Below, in pieces: positions 8,236 through 17,189 of a DNA stretch of 64,000 bases. The DNA is taken from NCBI GenBank assembly GCA_016861345.1, contig BOLD01000007.1, positions 62,001 through 126,000 of the forward strand. Direction: 5' to 3'. The notes beneath the pieces are model-generated. The model was not told the DNA's origin. It saw only the letters and a list, made by a program, of their open reading frames with translations, and did no database searches. The first letter of the stretch is position 1; the number at the start of each line of letters is the position of its first letter. The DNA comes from Oligoflexia bacterium. Lineage in GTDB: Bacteria > Bdellovibrionota > Bdellovibrionia > Bdellovibrionales > Bdellovibrionaceae. The translations under genes were made by a program, and so were the position numbers.

Positions 8236-8274
8236 CTTATCAGCAATAAAAAAAAGTTGAACTCGTATAACCCC

Positions 8275-8303
8275 TTGCTTCTCTTTGTGAATTTTGTTAA
8301 TTA
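8275..8303 (+). promoter_or_regulatory. Putative sigma-70-type promoter for the rimP-nusA-infB operon
   Basis: TTGCTT (8275-8280), a 17-base spacer and TAATTA (8298-8303) lie upstream of the leader hairpin and about 60 bases before the rimP ATG. Match and spacing are reasonable but not decisive. Confidence 0.4.
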
Positions 8304-8312
8304 TATCCTCGT

Positions 8313-8337
8313 AGTGGGCTCGGCGAGTCCACTTTTT
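8313..8337 (+). promoter_or_regulatory. Leader stem-loop plus T run upstream of rimP (possible attenuator)
   Basis: AGTGGGCTC-GGC-GAGTCCACT forms a 9-bp stem (one G-U) with a 3-base loop, followed immediately by five T. This is terminator geometry in an untranslated leader. Similar stem-loop plus U-run leaders occur before rimP-nusA operons in other proteobacteria, where nusA-linked feedback is plausible. Here the regulatory role is inferred. Confidence 0.6.
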
Positions 8338-8362
8338 GTTTATAAAGGGCTAAAAAATTAAG

Positions 8363-8893
8363 ATGCTATCTGAACAGGTGCTACAAAAAATTGAAAAACT
8401 TGCGAGCGAAATTGCAAGTCGCGAGGGTTGCAAAATATATGATGTTGAATTTGGCGGAGGAAGTGGCGGAAGAACACTTCGTATTTATATAGATAAAGAC
8501 CCTGGCCCTGTTGGAATTGAAGACTGTTCAAATGTTTCCCGAGGATTAAATCAAGCACTCGATGAAGATGATCCTATACCCGGGGGACATTATAATCTTG
8601 AGGTTTCTTCTCCTGGATTAGAGCGCCCTTTGAAAAAAACTTGGCATTTTGAGACAGTGATCGGTCAAAAAATTCGGGTGAAATGCAACCGCAAGCTCGA
8701 GGCTTTTGGGGCTCAAGAGAAAACAAATAAATCACTCAAACAAGTGATTGAAACCCTAGTGGCCTGCGAGCCAGAGGGAATTCGAATGATGGTTAACAAA
8801 GAAAATGTATTTATTCCTTATTCTGGAATCGAAAGAGCAAATTTAGTTTTCAATTTTGATGCAGAAAAAGGCGAAAAGAAAAAGAAGAATTAG
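8363..8893 (+). CDS. rimP: Ribosome maturation factor RimP
   Basis: RimP assists 30S subunit assembly in the cytoplasm. The 176-aa product has the typical N-terminal domain (YDVEFGGGSGGRTLRIYIDK, then GIEDCSNVSRGLNQALDEDD) and the conserved YNLEVSSPGLERPLKK motif. A C-terminal SH3-like domain follows. It is somewhat longer than the usual 150 residues because of a lysine-rich tail (EKGEKKKKN). It is first in the rimP-nusA-infB-rbfA-truB order that is conserved in many bacteria. Confidence 0.95.
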   Translation: MLSEQVLQKIEKLASEIASREGCKIYDVEFGGGSGGRTLRIYIDKDPGPVGIEDCSNVSRGLNQALDEDDPIPGGHYNLEVSSPGLERPLKKTWHFETVIGQKIRVKCNRKLEAFGAQEKTNKSLKQVIETLVACEPEGIRMMVNKENVFIPYSGIERANLVFNFDAEKGEKKKKN

Positions 8894-8922
8894 GGATTAT
8901 CTCAGATTAAAGGGGAGCTAAT

Positions 8923-10326
8923 ATGGCAGACAATATGTTCTCAGATTTGGCACGAGTCATTGAGCAGGTGGGAAAAGAGAAAGGGATTGATCGCAATGTT
9001 GTGATTGATGCCGTCACACAAGGTATGCTTGTAGCTGCCCGTAAGAAATATGGAACTTACCGCGAAATCGAAGCGAGCTATAATGAAGACTCTGGCGAAG
9101 TTGAACTTTTCGAGTTTAAAGAAGTTGTTCCTCGAGAAAAATATATTGATGAAGAAGTTGAAATTCCACTGGACGAGGCGCTGAAGCTTGATCCTCAGGC
9201 TCAGTTGGATGACTCAATCGGTATCAAGTTAGATTCATCTGATTTAGGGCGTATCGCAGCTCAAACTGCGAAGCAAATCATCATGCAAAAAGTTCGAGAT
9301 GCTGAGCGTGAGATCATTTACAATGAATTTGAACAACGAAAAGGTGAGATTGCTTCAGGTATCGCTCGACGAGTAGAAAAGGGTGCCATTGTTGTGGATC
9401 TTGGTCGTACAGAGGCTTATATTCCCCCACGAGAGCAAATCCCAGGAGAATCTTATAAGCCGGGCGATCGTATTCAGGGCTATCTTGCAGAGGTTCGCCA
9501 GACAACTCGGGGACCACAGATTATTATGTCTCGAGCTGATGAACGTTATCTGATGAAGCTTTTTGAAATGGAAGTTCCTGAGATCTATGACGGTATCGTT
9601 GAGATCATGGCCGCTGCTCGTGAGCCAGGTCAAAGAGCAAAGATTGCCGTTCAGTCAAAAGACAACGCTGTTGATCCAGTTGGAGCTTGTGTTGGTATGA
9701 AGGGAACTCGCGTTCAGAACATCGTTCAAGAGCTTCGCGGTGAGAAAATTGATATTGTTCCTTGGAACGAAGACATCACTCGTTTTGCGGCAAATGCATT
9801 AGCGCCAGCTGAAATTTCTCGAATTTTCTTGGATGAAGAAAATCGTGAAATGGAAGTGGTCGTTCCAGATTCTCAGTTAAGTCTAGCGATTGGTAAACGG
9901 GGACAAAACGTTCGTTTGGCTGCAAAACTTACAGGATGGAAGATTGATATTCTTTCTGAATCAGCAGCATCAGCACGAACTGCTGAGTCTATTTTCAATT
10001 TGATGTTATTGCCTGGAATGACTGAGACTATGGCTCAAAATATTTTCCAATCGGGTTTTGGTTCTTTCCAATCCCTTGCACAAGCTCAACCACAAGAAGT
10101 GCTCACAATTCCTGGATATGATGATCCTGCGAAAGCTGAAAAGCTTGTTGCTGATGCAAAGGCACTTATTGAGAAGTATGAGAAAGAGGGAACTCCAGTT
10201 CCACAGTCTCCACAGGCAATCGCTGCAAAGGCAGCTGCTGCAGGTGGAGCTAAGGCTCAGGCTGATTTGAGATTAAAACAAGAACTTGAGAAACTTCAAA
10301 AAGAAGAATCTCAGGGCAATGAATAA
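8923..10326 (+). CDS. nusA: Transcription termination/antitermination factor NusA
   Basis: NusA binds RNA polymerase and controls pausing, termination and antitermination. The 467-aa product has an N-terminal polymerase-binding domain (1-125), an S1 domain (about 132-200, GAIVVDLGRTEAYIPPREQI), and two KH domains (about 225-345; DPVGACVGMKGTRVQNIV and LAIGKRGQNVRLAAKL). A single helix-hairpin-helix C-terminal repeat follows (LLPGMTETMAQNIFQSGFGS), then a charged tail. GGGGAG lies 9 bases before the ATG. It sits 29 bases after rimP and 25 before infB. Confidence 0.97.
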   Translation: MADNMFSDLARVIEQVGKEKGIDRNVVIDAVTQGMLVAARKKYGTYREIEASYNEDSGEVELFEFKEVVPREKYIDEEVEIPLDEALKLDPQAQLDDSIGIKLDSSDLGRIAAQTAKQIIMQKVRDAEREIIYNEFEQRKGEIASGIARRVEKGAIVVDLGRTEAYIPPREQIPGESYKPGDRIQGYLAEVRQTTRGPQIIMSRADERYLMKLFEMEVPEIYDGIVEIMAAAREPGQRAKIAVQSKDNAVDPVGACVGMKGTRVQNIVQELRGEKIDIVPWNEDITRFAANALAPAEISRIFLDEENREMEVVVPDSQLSLAIGKRGQNVRLAAKLTGWKIDILSESAASARTAESIFNLMLLPGMTETMAQNIFQSGFGSFQSLAQAQPQEVLTIPGYDDPAKAEKLVADAKALIEKYEKEGTPVPQSPQAIAAKAAAAGGAKAQADLRLKQELEKLQKEESQGNE

Positions 10327-10351
10327 AGAATAATGGATGACGGGAGATTGA

Positions 10352-13243
10352 GTGAGTAATCCAAAGGTATTTGAATACGCCAAAGAAATAGGAATGACTC
10401 CATTGGCTCTGATGGATAAGATTCGTGAATGGCATCTGCCAGTGAAGTCCCATATGGCGGAACTTGAGCCAGAAATGTTGGAAACTATTAAGGCGAAATT
10501 GCAAGAGGGTTCAAGGCCAACTGCAGCTCCGGCTCCAGCGAAAAAGCCGGCAGCTCGAAAAAAAGCAGCGCCAGTTGCAGAAGCTCCAGCAAAGCCCGTC
10601 ACAGTGAAAAAGACAAAGACTGCTGTCGAAGCTGCCAAAGCTGAGACACCAGCTGCTAAACCAGCAGGTGGGGCAGCAGTGGTAAGAAGAAAAAAAGCTG
10701 CAGAAGTTACTCCTGAAGTGAAGGAAGAAGCAGCAGGTCATCCAGAAGTTGAACCGCTTGAAGAAGTGGTAGTTGCGCCTGTAGCCAAATCAGCAAAGGT
10801 TGTCGAGCTGGCTCAAGCAGAAGAGAAGCCAGTAGCTGCCGCTACCGCTCCAACTCCCGCTGTGACTTCGGTAGCAGCGCCAACTCCAGTTCCTGCAGCA
10901 CCAACTCCGGTGACTGAAGAGCCAGAAAAGAAAGTTGTTGCTCGTAAAAAAGAAGTTTCTATCGGAAACAGTGGCATCTCGTCAGATGCCTTAGCTCCAG
11001 CGGCGCCTAAGAGAAATATTGTGGGCCGTATGGATCTTTCTCGTGTTCAGCCTCCTTCGGGAACAGGTTCGGGTGGATATGCATCTCGTGAAGGTGGTCG
11101 ACCTGGTGGTCCTCGAGCAGGCGGGCCTGGCGGAGGATTTCAGCGTCAACAGGGTGGGCCTGGTGGCGGGCCTGGGTCATTCGGTCCAGCTAGATCAAAA
11201 GGTAATATCCGTGCTGGTTTCTTTCAGGCTCCAGCTCCAGATTTGACTCCAGCTGAGTCCTCAGAAGATTACAAAAGAAAAGATGAAAAGCGTCGCATGA
11301 AGGGTGGTTTCGGCGAGGCTGCGGTTTCAACTCGCGAACTTGATGAGACTCCACCGGCATTTGATGCTGCTGAATTTAGAAAACGTGAGATGGTTTTTCA
11401 GCCAAAGAAAAAGAAAGACTCTTTGGATCGTCCAGCAATGAAAACTCAAATCACAACTCCATCTGCACGTAAGCGGGTTGTGAAAGTTTATGGCTCAATG
11501 AAAGTTTCTGATTTGGCCAATGCGATGGGGATGAAAGCTCCGGAGCTGATTAAAACACTCATGAAAAATGGTGTTATGGCGACCATGAACACGGAACTTG
11601 ATTTTGATACAATCGCACTGATTGTTGGCGATTTTGGGTGGGAAGCTCAAAACGTTCAAAAAACAGCTGAAGAAGTTATTGTTGAAACAGCCTTTGGTGA
11701 TTTAGAGGCAGAGCCTACTCTTCGTTCTCCGGTTGTTGCGGTTATGGGTCACGTTGACCACGGTAAGACATCCTTGTTAGATGCCATTCGATCAGCAAAA
11801 GTTGCTGAGGGTGAAGCCGGGGGAATCACTCAGCACATCGGTGCTTATCAAGTGACTTTGGATGATGGTTATAAAATAACTTTCCTTGATACTCCAGGCC
11901 ACGAGGCCTTTACAGCAATGCGTGCTCGAGGGGCAAATGTCACAGATATAGCGATTATTGTTGTTGCTGCAGATGATGGTGTGATGCCTCAGACGGCAGA
12001 AGCAATTAATCATGCTAAAGCTGCCAAAGTTCCGATGATCGTGGCTGTGAATAAGATGGATAAACCTGGAGCCAATCCAGATCGCATTAAACAGCAGCTC
12101 ACTGAATACGAAGTTGTCCCTGAAGAGTGGGGAGGTTCCACAATTTTTGCTCCAGTTTCTGCTTTGAAAAAGACTGGAATTAAAGAACTTCTTGAGCAGG
12201 TTAAACTTGTGGCCGAGGTCATGGAGTTAAAAGCAAATCCTAAGCGCTCTGGAACCGGGACAGTCATTGAATCTCGCCTTGAGAAAGGTCGAGGAAGTGT
12301 TGCAACAATTCTTGTGAAAGATGGTTCTGTTGAAGTTGGGCAATACATTGTTGCAGGAACGGTAAAGGGTAAAATTCGATCTCTGATGAATGACCGGGGT
12401 GAGCGTGTGCAAAGCGCAGGACCAGGTCAGCCAGTTGAGATCCTTGGATTAGAAAGTGTGCCTCAAGCCGGAGATCGATTTGATATCGTAAAAGATGAGC
12501 GGGCAGCTGAAGAAGCTGCGAAAATCCGAATTGAACTTGCTGAGAAAGCAAAGAATGAAAGTAAAAAACTTTCTTTGGACGAGATCTTCTCGAAGGTTCA
12601 AAAGGGCGATGTGAAAGAGCTTCCTGTTATTTTGAAAACTGACGTTGCTGGATCTCTTGAAGCTATTCAGGGAATGTTTTCAAAACTCTCTACTCCTGAA
12701 GTGAAAGTGAAAGTCATTCACGCAGCAATTGGTGGAATTACAGAGAGCGATGTTCTTTTAGCGACGACCGCAAAGGGGATCATCATTGGCTTTAATGTGC
12801 GCCCTGATTCAGGTGCTCAGAATATGGCCAAGCGCAATGGTATAGAAGTTCGTACTTATTCAATTGTGTATGAGTTGATTGATGACATGAAGAAGGCAAT
12901 GACGGGTCTATTGACTCCTGATGTTGTTGAAAAAGTTATGGGTCGATCAGAGGTTCGAAATACATTCTCAGTTCCAAAAATTGGAACCATTGCGGGATGT
13001 TTCGTGACTGAGGGTAAGATCATGCGTTCGAATATGGCTCGACTGATCCGCGAGGGTAAGATTGTTTATGAAGGCAAGATTGCTTCATTGAAGCGATTTA
13101 AAGATGATGCAAAAGAAGTGGCATCTGGATTTGAGTGCGGTATTGGTATTGAGAACTTTAATGATATTAAAGTTGGTGATGTGATTGAAGCCTACATGAA
13201 AGAAGAAGTTGCTCGAGAACTGACTCAGAATGCAGAGGCCTAA
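10352..13243 (+). CDS. infB: Translation initiation factor IF-2
   Basis: GTPase that positions initiator tRNA on the 30S subunit. The start is GTG at 10352 with GGGAG 5 bases upstream. The 963-aa protein begins with an IF2 N-terminal motif ([20 protein letters not shown]). A long low-complexity linker rich in Ala, Pro, Lys and Val follows to about residue 215, then a Gly/Arg stretch near 240-275. A second N-terminal-type module ([20 protein letters not shown]) lies near 385. The G domain starts at about 464 with GHVDHGKT, followed by DTPGHEAF and NKMD. EF-Tu-like domains and the C-terminal fMet-tRNA-binding domain complete it. Its stop shares one base with the rbfA start. Confidence 0.98.
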   Translation: MSNPKVFEYAKEIGMTPLALMDKIREWHLPVKSHMAELEPEMLETIKAKLQEGSRPTAAPAPAKKPAARKKAAPVAEAPAKPVTVKKTKTAVEAAKAETPAAKPAGGAAVVRRKKAAEVTPEVKEEAAGHPEVEPLEEVVVAPVAKSAKVVELAQAEEKPVAAATAPTPAVTSVAAPTPVPAAPTPVTEEPEKKVVARKKEVSIGNSGISSDALAPAAPKRNIVGRMDLSRVQPPSGTGSGGYASREGGRPGGPRAGGPGGGFQRQQGGPGGGPGSFGPARSKGNIRAGFFQAPAPDLTPAESSEDYKRKDEKRRMKGGFGEAAVSTRELDETPPAFDAAEFRKREMVFQPKKKKDSLDRPAMKTQITTPSARKRVVKVYGSMKVSDLANAMGMKAPELIKTLMKNGVMATMNTELDFDTIALIVGDFGWEAQNVQKTAEEVIVETAFGDLEAEPTLRSPVVAVMGHVDHGKTSLLDAIRSAKVAEGEAGGITQHIGAYQVTLDDGYKITFLDTPGHEAFTAMRARGANVTDIAIIVVAADDGVMPQTAEAINHAKAAKVPMIVAVNKMDKPGANPDRIKQQLTEYEVVPEEWGGSTIFAPVSALKKTGIKELLEQVKLVAEVMELKANPKRSGTGTVIESRLEKGRGSVATILVKDGSVEVGQYIVAGTVKGKIRSLMNDRGERVQSAGPGQPVEILGLESVPQAGDRFDIVKDERAAEEAAKIRIELAEKAKNESKKLSLDEIFSKVQKGDVKELPVILKTDVAGSLEAIQGMFSKLSTPEVKVKVIHAAIGGITESDVLLATTAKGIIIGFNVRPDSGAQNMAKRNGIEVRTYSIVYELIDDMKKAMTGLLTPDVVEKVMGRSEVRNTFSVPKIGTIAGCFVTEGKIMRSNMARLIREGKIVYEGKIASLKRFKDDAKEVASGFECGIGIENFNDIKVGDVIEAYMKEEVARELTQNAEA

Positions 13244-13635
13244 TGTCACAATCAGGTGATGGAAGACGAGTTGCAAGAGTTGAAAATGAGGTACAGAGAA
13301 TTGTAGCTCAGTATCTCATTACGCACCTCAATGAAGAGCTTCCAGGTCTTGTGACAGTTTCGCGTGTGAAAATGCCGGCGGATTTGCGAACAGCTAAAGT
13401 GTATGTTTCAGCACTTTTTACGGATGAGCATGGGGCAAAGTTAGAGCAAGAAGTGTTGATGGATCAAATTCTTGAAACACTTCAAGAACGAGCTTCAGAG
13501 ATACAATCCTATATCAATAAAAACCTTCGAATGAGATATTGCCCTCGGCTGACTTTTTATAAGGATGAAGTGACCGAGCATGTTTTAAAAATCGAAGGTA
13601 TCATTCACGATTTGAAAAAAGAGAAAAAAGATTAA
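13243..13635 (+). CDS. rbfA: Ribosome-binding factor A
   Basis: RbfA is a small KH-fold factor for 16S rRNA 5'-end maturation and cold adaptation. The 130-aa product shows RRVARVENEVQRIVAQYL at the N-terminus, the DLRTAKVYVSALF strand typical of the family, and the LRMRYCPRLTFYKDE block near the end. Start and stop overlap the neighbouring genes by one base each (TAATG), indicating tight translational coupling with infB and truB. Confidence 0.95.
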   Translation: MSQSGDGRRVARVENEVQRIVAQYLITHLNEELPGLVTVSRVKMPADLRTAKVYVSALFTDEHGAKLEQEVLMDQILETLQERASEIQSYINKNLRMRYCPRLTFYKDEVTEHVLKIEGIIHDLKKEKKD

Positions 13636-14546
13636 TGTCTTCAGTTCATGGCCTTTTATTGGTCAATAAAGAGATCGGTTGTACGAGCCACGATATTGTT
13701 GATCGTGTACGTGAGATATTTCACATTCGTGAAGTGGGGCATTGCGGAACTTTAGATCCCATGGCCTCGGGTCTTATGGTCATGCTTTTGGGAGAAGCCA
13801 CGAAGCTCTCACAATATATTCTTGAAAAAGATAAGGGGTATCGGTTGACGGCTCAGTTGGGCATCACAACAGACACTCTTGATAAAACAGGTAAAATTCT
13901 GACTGAATCAAAGGCTGATTTTCCTGAGACAAAACTGAGAGAGATGGTCACTCTGCTTCAGGGTGAGTATGATTTGCCTGTGCCTTTGTACTCGGCTGTC
14001 AAAGTGGATGGATATAAATTGCATGAATATGCCAGGCGCAATCAAGAGGTCCAAAGGCCAAATAAAAGAATGAAGTTTTTTGACTTTAAGAACCTTGATG
14101 TCGGTCCTGATTGGGTATCTTTTGACATGAGATGCTCAAAGGGCAGTTATGTCAGGGCTTGGATTCAATATTTTGGTGAAATGTTGGGGTGTGGGGCGGC
14201 AATGAGTGCGCTGAATCGGACCTATTCGACGCCCTATGGCCTGGATCAGGCTCAGACATTGGAGCAAATTCAATCAGATATTGGGGCCGGTCGGCAGCCA
14301 AGCTCTTTTATTCCAATGGGAATGGCACTTCCAGATTACAAATTTATTCGGGTTTCAGGTTTTGATCAGAAGCTGATTCAAAATGGTCAGATCTCACATG
14401 ATGTAAAAAGCCAGCTAATTTCGATATTTAAGCCGGGCCAGGATATTGGGGTTAAAATTCTTGAAAAAATGACCGGGGAGCTGCTTGCTATCGTGGGTTT
14501 AGAAGAGGGTAAGGGATTTGTTATCCGTCGAGCTTTTCGTTATTGA
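13635..14546 (+). CDS. truB: tRNA pseudouridine(55) synthase TruB
   Basis: TruB makes pseudouridine 55 in the T loop of tRNAs. The 303-aa product opens with GLLLVNKEIGCTSHDIVDRV and carries the catalytic motif GHCGTLDPMASG with Asp41. Further family signatures are KLSQYILEKDKGYRLTAQLG and CSKGSYVRAWIQYFGEMLG. A C-terminal PUA-like part follows. It is the last gene of the rimP-to-truB unit, followed by the rpsO leader. Confidence 0.96.
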   Translation: MSSVHGLLLVNKEIGCTSHDIVDRVREIFHIREVGHCGTLDPMASGLMVMLLGEATKLSQYILEKDKGYRLTAQLGITTDTLDKTGKILTESKADFPETKLREMVTLLQGEYDLPVPLYSAVKVDGYKLHEYARRNQEVQRPNKRMKFFDFKNLDVGPDWVSFDMRCSKGSYVRAWIQYFGEMLGCGAAMSALNRTYSTPYGLDQAQTLEQIQSDIGAGRQPSSFIPMGMALPDYKFIRVSGFDQKLIQNGQISHDVKSQLISIFKPGQDIGVKILEKMTGELLAIVGLEEGKGFVIRRAFRY

Positions 14547-14724
14547 CGCTTGCGGAAATCATTTGTATCTATAAGCACTTAACAAAATATCGGTGTCTCT
14601 TGTGGCGACAGCCATGACGTCACAAAGGGCTCGAGTTTTAGCGGGATACCTCGCTGAAATAAAAAACGCGAAGCGATCACAGATGAATCAATGAACAGAT
14701 GTGATCAATCAAAAGGAGGCTTTA
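14547..14724 (+). promoter_or_regulatory. rpsO 5' leader with mutually exclusive helices
   Basis: This 178-base gap precedes rpsO. AGCG (14640-14643) can pair with CGCT (14652-14655), but TCGCT (14651-14655) can instead pair with AGCGA (14672-14676). A 7-bp helix GATCACA (14675-14681)/TGTGATC (14700-14706) then ends 6 bases before the Shine-Dalgarno AAGGAGG (14713-14719). S15 is known to bind its own mRNA leader in several bacteria, using different structures. That this leader does so is inference. Confidence 0.35.
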
Positions 14725-14994
14725 ATGGCAGTCACGAAACAACAAAAAGCAGAAATTCTTAAAAAATTCCGTACATCAGAGCTTGATACTGGAAGCACAG
14801 CAGTTCAGATCGCATTGCTTACAGCTCGTATCAACGAACTGACGCCACATTTTACAAAGCATAAAAAAGATCACCATGGAGTTCGTGGTTTGATGACTTG
14901 TGTAAATCAGCGACGAAAGCTTCTTGATTACATGAAGCGATCTGACCTTAGAAAATACGAGGCTCTCATTAAAGAACTCGATATTCGTAAGTAA
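14725..14994 (+). CDS. rpsO: 30S ribosomal protein S15
   Basis: 89-aa S15, a four-helix protein that binds 16S rRNA early in 30S assembly. The start is the ATG at 14725 ([15 protein letters not shown]), 5 bases after a strong AAGGAGG. A longer in-frame opening from 14701 would include the Shine-Dalgarno and is rejected. Family motifs [20 protein letters not shown] and [20 protein letters not shown] are present. A terminator follows, and pnp lies downstream as in many bacteria. Confidence 0.97.
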   Translation: MAVTKQQKAEILKKFRTSELDTGSTAVQIALLTARINELTPHFTKHKKDHHGVRGLMTCVNQRRKLLDYMKRSDLRKYEALIKELDIRK

Positions 14995-15011
14995 AAGTAT
15001 CTCAATAAAAG

Positions 15012-15037
15012 AGGGCTCAAGATGGGCCCTTTTTTTA
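15012..15037 (+). terminator. Rho-independent terminator between rpsO and pnp
   Basis: AGGGCTC-AAGAT-GGGCCCT forms a 7-bp stem (one T-G) followed by seven T, 18 bases past the rpsO stop. pnp probably gets its transcript from read-through or its own promoter. Confidence 0.88.
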
Positions 15038-15071
15038 TGGACGTTTCGGATTAACATTTTGAAGGAGAAAT

Positions 15072-17189
15072 ATGAAAACCACAGTTACGACTTCAGTTGG
15101 TGGAAAACAAATTACGATCGAAACCGGTCGTCTCGCAAAGCAGGCTGATGGATCAGTTCTTGTTTCTTGCGGAAATAATATGGTTCTTGTGACAGCAGTC
15201 AGTTCAAGAACAGAGTCAGAAAAGGACTTCTTCCCCTTGATGGTGGAATACCAAGAAAAATTCTATGCGACAGGAAAAATTCCTGGCGGATACTTCAAGC
15301 GTGAAGGTAAGCCGACAACAAATGCTGTTTTAACAGCTCGATTAATTGATCGTCCTATTCGTCCTAAATTCCCAGAGGGATATCGCAATGAGACGCAAGT
15401 TGTTGCGACTGTTTTATCTGCTGACGGTTCTTTCCCGGTTGAAATTTTATCCAGTATTGGTGCTTCCGCAGCCCTTCATGTTTCTGACATTCCTTTCGAG
15501 GGACCAACGGCAGCGGTTCAAGTTGGACGTGTTGATGGGCAATTGATTGCAAACCCAACTCCTCAGCAGCTTGAAAAGTCGGATATGGATATTATCGTTG
15601 CGGGAACTCGTAATGGTATCTTGATGGTTGAGGGTGAGGCTAAGTTTATTTCTGAAGCAGACGCAATGGCTGCTTTGAAATTTGGACATGCATCGTTAGT
15701 ACCTCTTTTGAACGCTCAAGATGAGCTGAGAGAAAAAGCCGGATCAAAGCAAAAACGTGCTTTCACTGCAGCCCAAATTGATGCTGATTTTAAAGCGCAA
15801 GCTGAAAAATTCTTGAAGTCAAAAATTGAAGCAGCACTTTCGATTCGTGAAAAGATGGAGCGATATGCAGCAGCTGGAAAAGCAGCTGATGAAGCAATGG
15901 CTGCGCTTGTTGATGTGATTACAGATGATAAGTTGAAATCAAAGCGCGCAAAAGAGTTGGGCGTTATTGTTGAAGATCTGAAATACAAAGCAGCTCGCAG
16001 CATGATCCTTGATCGCGCGATCCGAATTGATGGTCGTGATATGAAAACGGTTCGCCCCATTTCATGTGAAGTCGGAATGCTTCCACGTGCTCACGGTTCT
16101 GGTCTGTTCACTCGTGGAGAGACTCAGGTTTTAGGGACCGTGACTTTAGGAACTGGTGACGATGAACAGATGATCGATGCTCTTCTTGGAACTGAGAAAA
16201 AGCAGTTTATGCTTCATTACAATTTCCCACCCTTCTCTGTTGGTGAAGTGGGTCGATTCGGTGGTCAGGGTCGTCGTGAGATTGGCCATGGAAATTTAGC
16301 AGAAAGAGCTCTGAAGGCTATTATTCCAACTCATGAAAAATTCCCTTATACAATTCGTATTGTTTCTGAAGTTCTTGAAAGTAATGGTTCAAGCTCAATG
16401 GGAACTGTTTGTTCTGGATTGCTGGCTCTTTTAGATGCAGGAGTTCCTGTGAAGGCCAACGTTGCTGGTATTGCCATGGGTCTGATTAAAGAAGGCGACC
16501 GTGTTGCTGTATTGACAGATATTTTAGGTGATGAAGATCACTTGGGAGACATGGACTTTAAAGTAGCTGGTTCAAACCAGGGGATTACTTCTCTTCAGAT
16601 GGATATTAAGATCGACAGTGTTAGTTTCCAAGTTATGGAAACGGCTTTAGCACAAGCTAAAGAAGGACGTAGTCACATCCTCAATGAGATGGAAAAAGTG
16701 ATGAAGACTCCTCGCGGACATGTTTCTGAATTTGCTCCTCGAATTGAAACGATCAAAATTCACCCGGATAAGATTCGTGAAGTCATTGGTGCTGGAGGAA
16801 AGGTTATCCGCGGTATCACCGAACAGACAGGTGTTAAGATTGAAATCGAAGATGATGGAACAATTCGAATTGCTTCAGCGGATCCTGAAGCGACAAAGAA
16901 AGCTATTGCGATCATCAATGATATTTGCGCAGAAGCTGAGGTTGGTAAGGTTTACCGTGGTCGTATCGTGAAGATTACTGACTTTGGTGCTTTTGTTGAG
17001 ATTTTACCCAATACTCAGGGATTACTCCATATCTCTGAAATTGCTCACGAGCGCGTAAGAGCAGTTACAGATGTTGTCCAAGAGGGTGAAGAAGTTGATG
17101 TGAAAGTACTGGATATCGACCGAGCTGGTCGAATTAAGCTTTCACGAAAAGTCTTGCTCTCTAAAGATCAAAGCGGTCAAATTCAATAG
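15072..17189 (+). CDS. pnp: Polynucleotide phosphorylase
   Basis: 705-aa phosphorolytic 3'-5' exoribonuclease, the usual core of RNA-decay complexes. Two RNase PH domains are seen: the N-terminal one (GKIPGGYFKREGKPTTNAVL) and the catalytic C-terminal one (RAHGSGLFTRGETQVLGTVT, FMLHYNFPPFSVGEVG, LGDEDHLGDMDFKVAGSNQG). A helical domain lies between them. A KH domain (about 553-612, IREVIGAGGKVIRGI) and an S1 domain (about 622-692, VYRGRIVKITDFGAFVEIL) follow. GAAGGAG precedes the ATG. The stop overlaps the GTG of the M16 peptidase gene. Confidence 0.98.
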   Translation: MKTTVTTSVGGKQITIETGRLAKQADGSVLVSCGNNMVLVTAVSSRTESEKDFFPLMVEYQEKFYATGKIPGGYFKREGKPTTNAVLTARLIDRPIRPKFPEGYRNETQVVATVLSADGSFPVEILSSIGASAALHVSDIPFEGPTAAVQVGRVDGQLIANPTPQQLEKSDMDIIVAGTRNGILMVEGEAKFISEADAMAALKFGHASLVPLLNAQDELREKAGSKQKRAFTAAQIDADFKAQAEKFLKSKIEAALSIREKMERYAAAGKAADEAMAALVDVITDDKLKSKRAKELGVIVEDLKYKAARSMILDRAIRIDGRDMKTVRPISCEVGMLPRAHGSGLFTRGETQVLGTVTLGTGDDEQMIDALLGTEKKQFMLHYNFPPFSVGEVGRFGGQGRREIGHGNLAERALKAIIPTHEKFPYTIRIVSEVLESNGSSSMGTVCSGLLALLDAGVPVKANVAGIAMGLIKEGDRVAVLTDILGDEDHLGDMDFKVAGSNQGITSLQMDIKIDSVSFQVMETALAQAKEGRSHILNEMEKVMKTPRGHVSEFAPRIETIKIHPDKIREVIGAGGKVIRGITEQTGVKIEIEDDGTIRIASADPEATKKAIAIINDICAEAEVGKVYRGRIVKITDFGAFVEILPNTQGLLHISEIAHERVRAVTDVVQEGEEVDVKVLDIDRAGRIKLSRKVLLSKDQSGQIQ

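Noticed and set aside
10500-11220. Low-complexity region in infB as a possible separate gene
   Set aside because: It is one continuous frame and variable linkers are normal between the N-terminal modules of IF-2.
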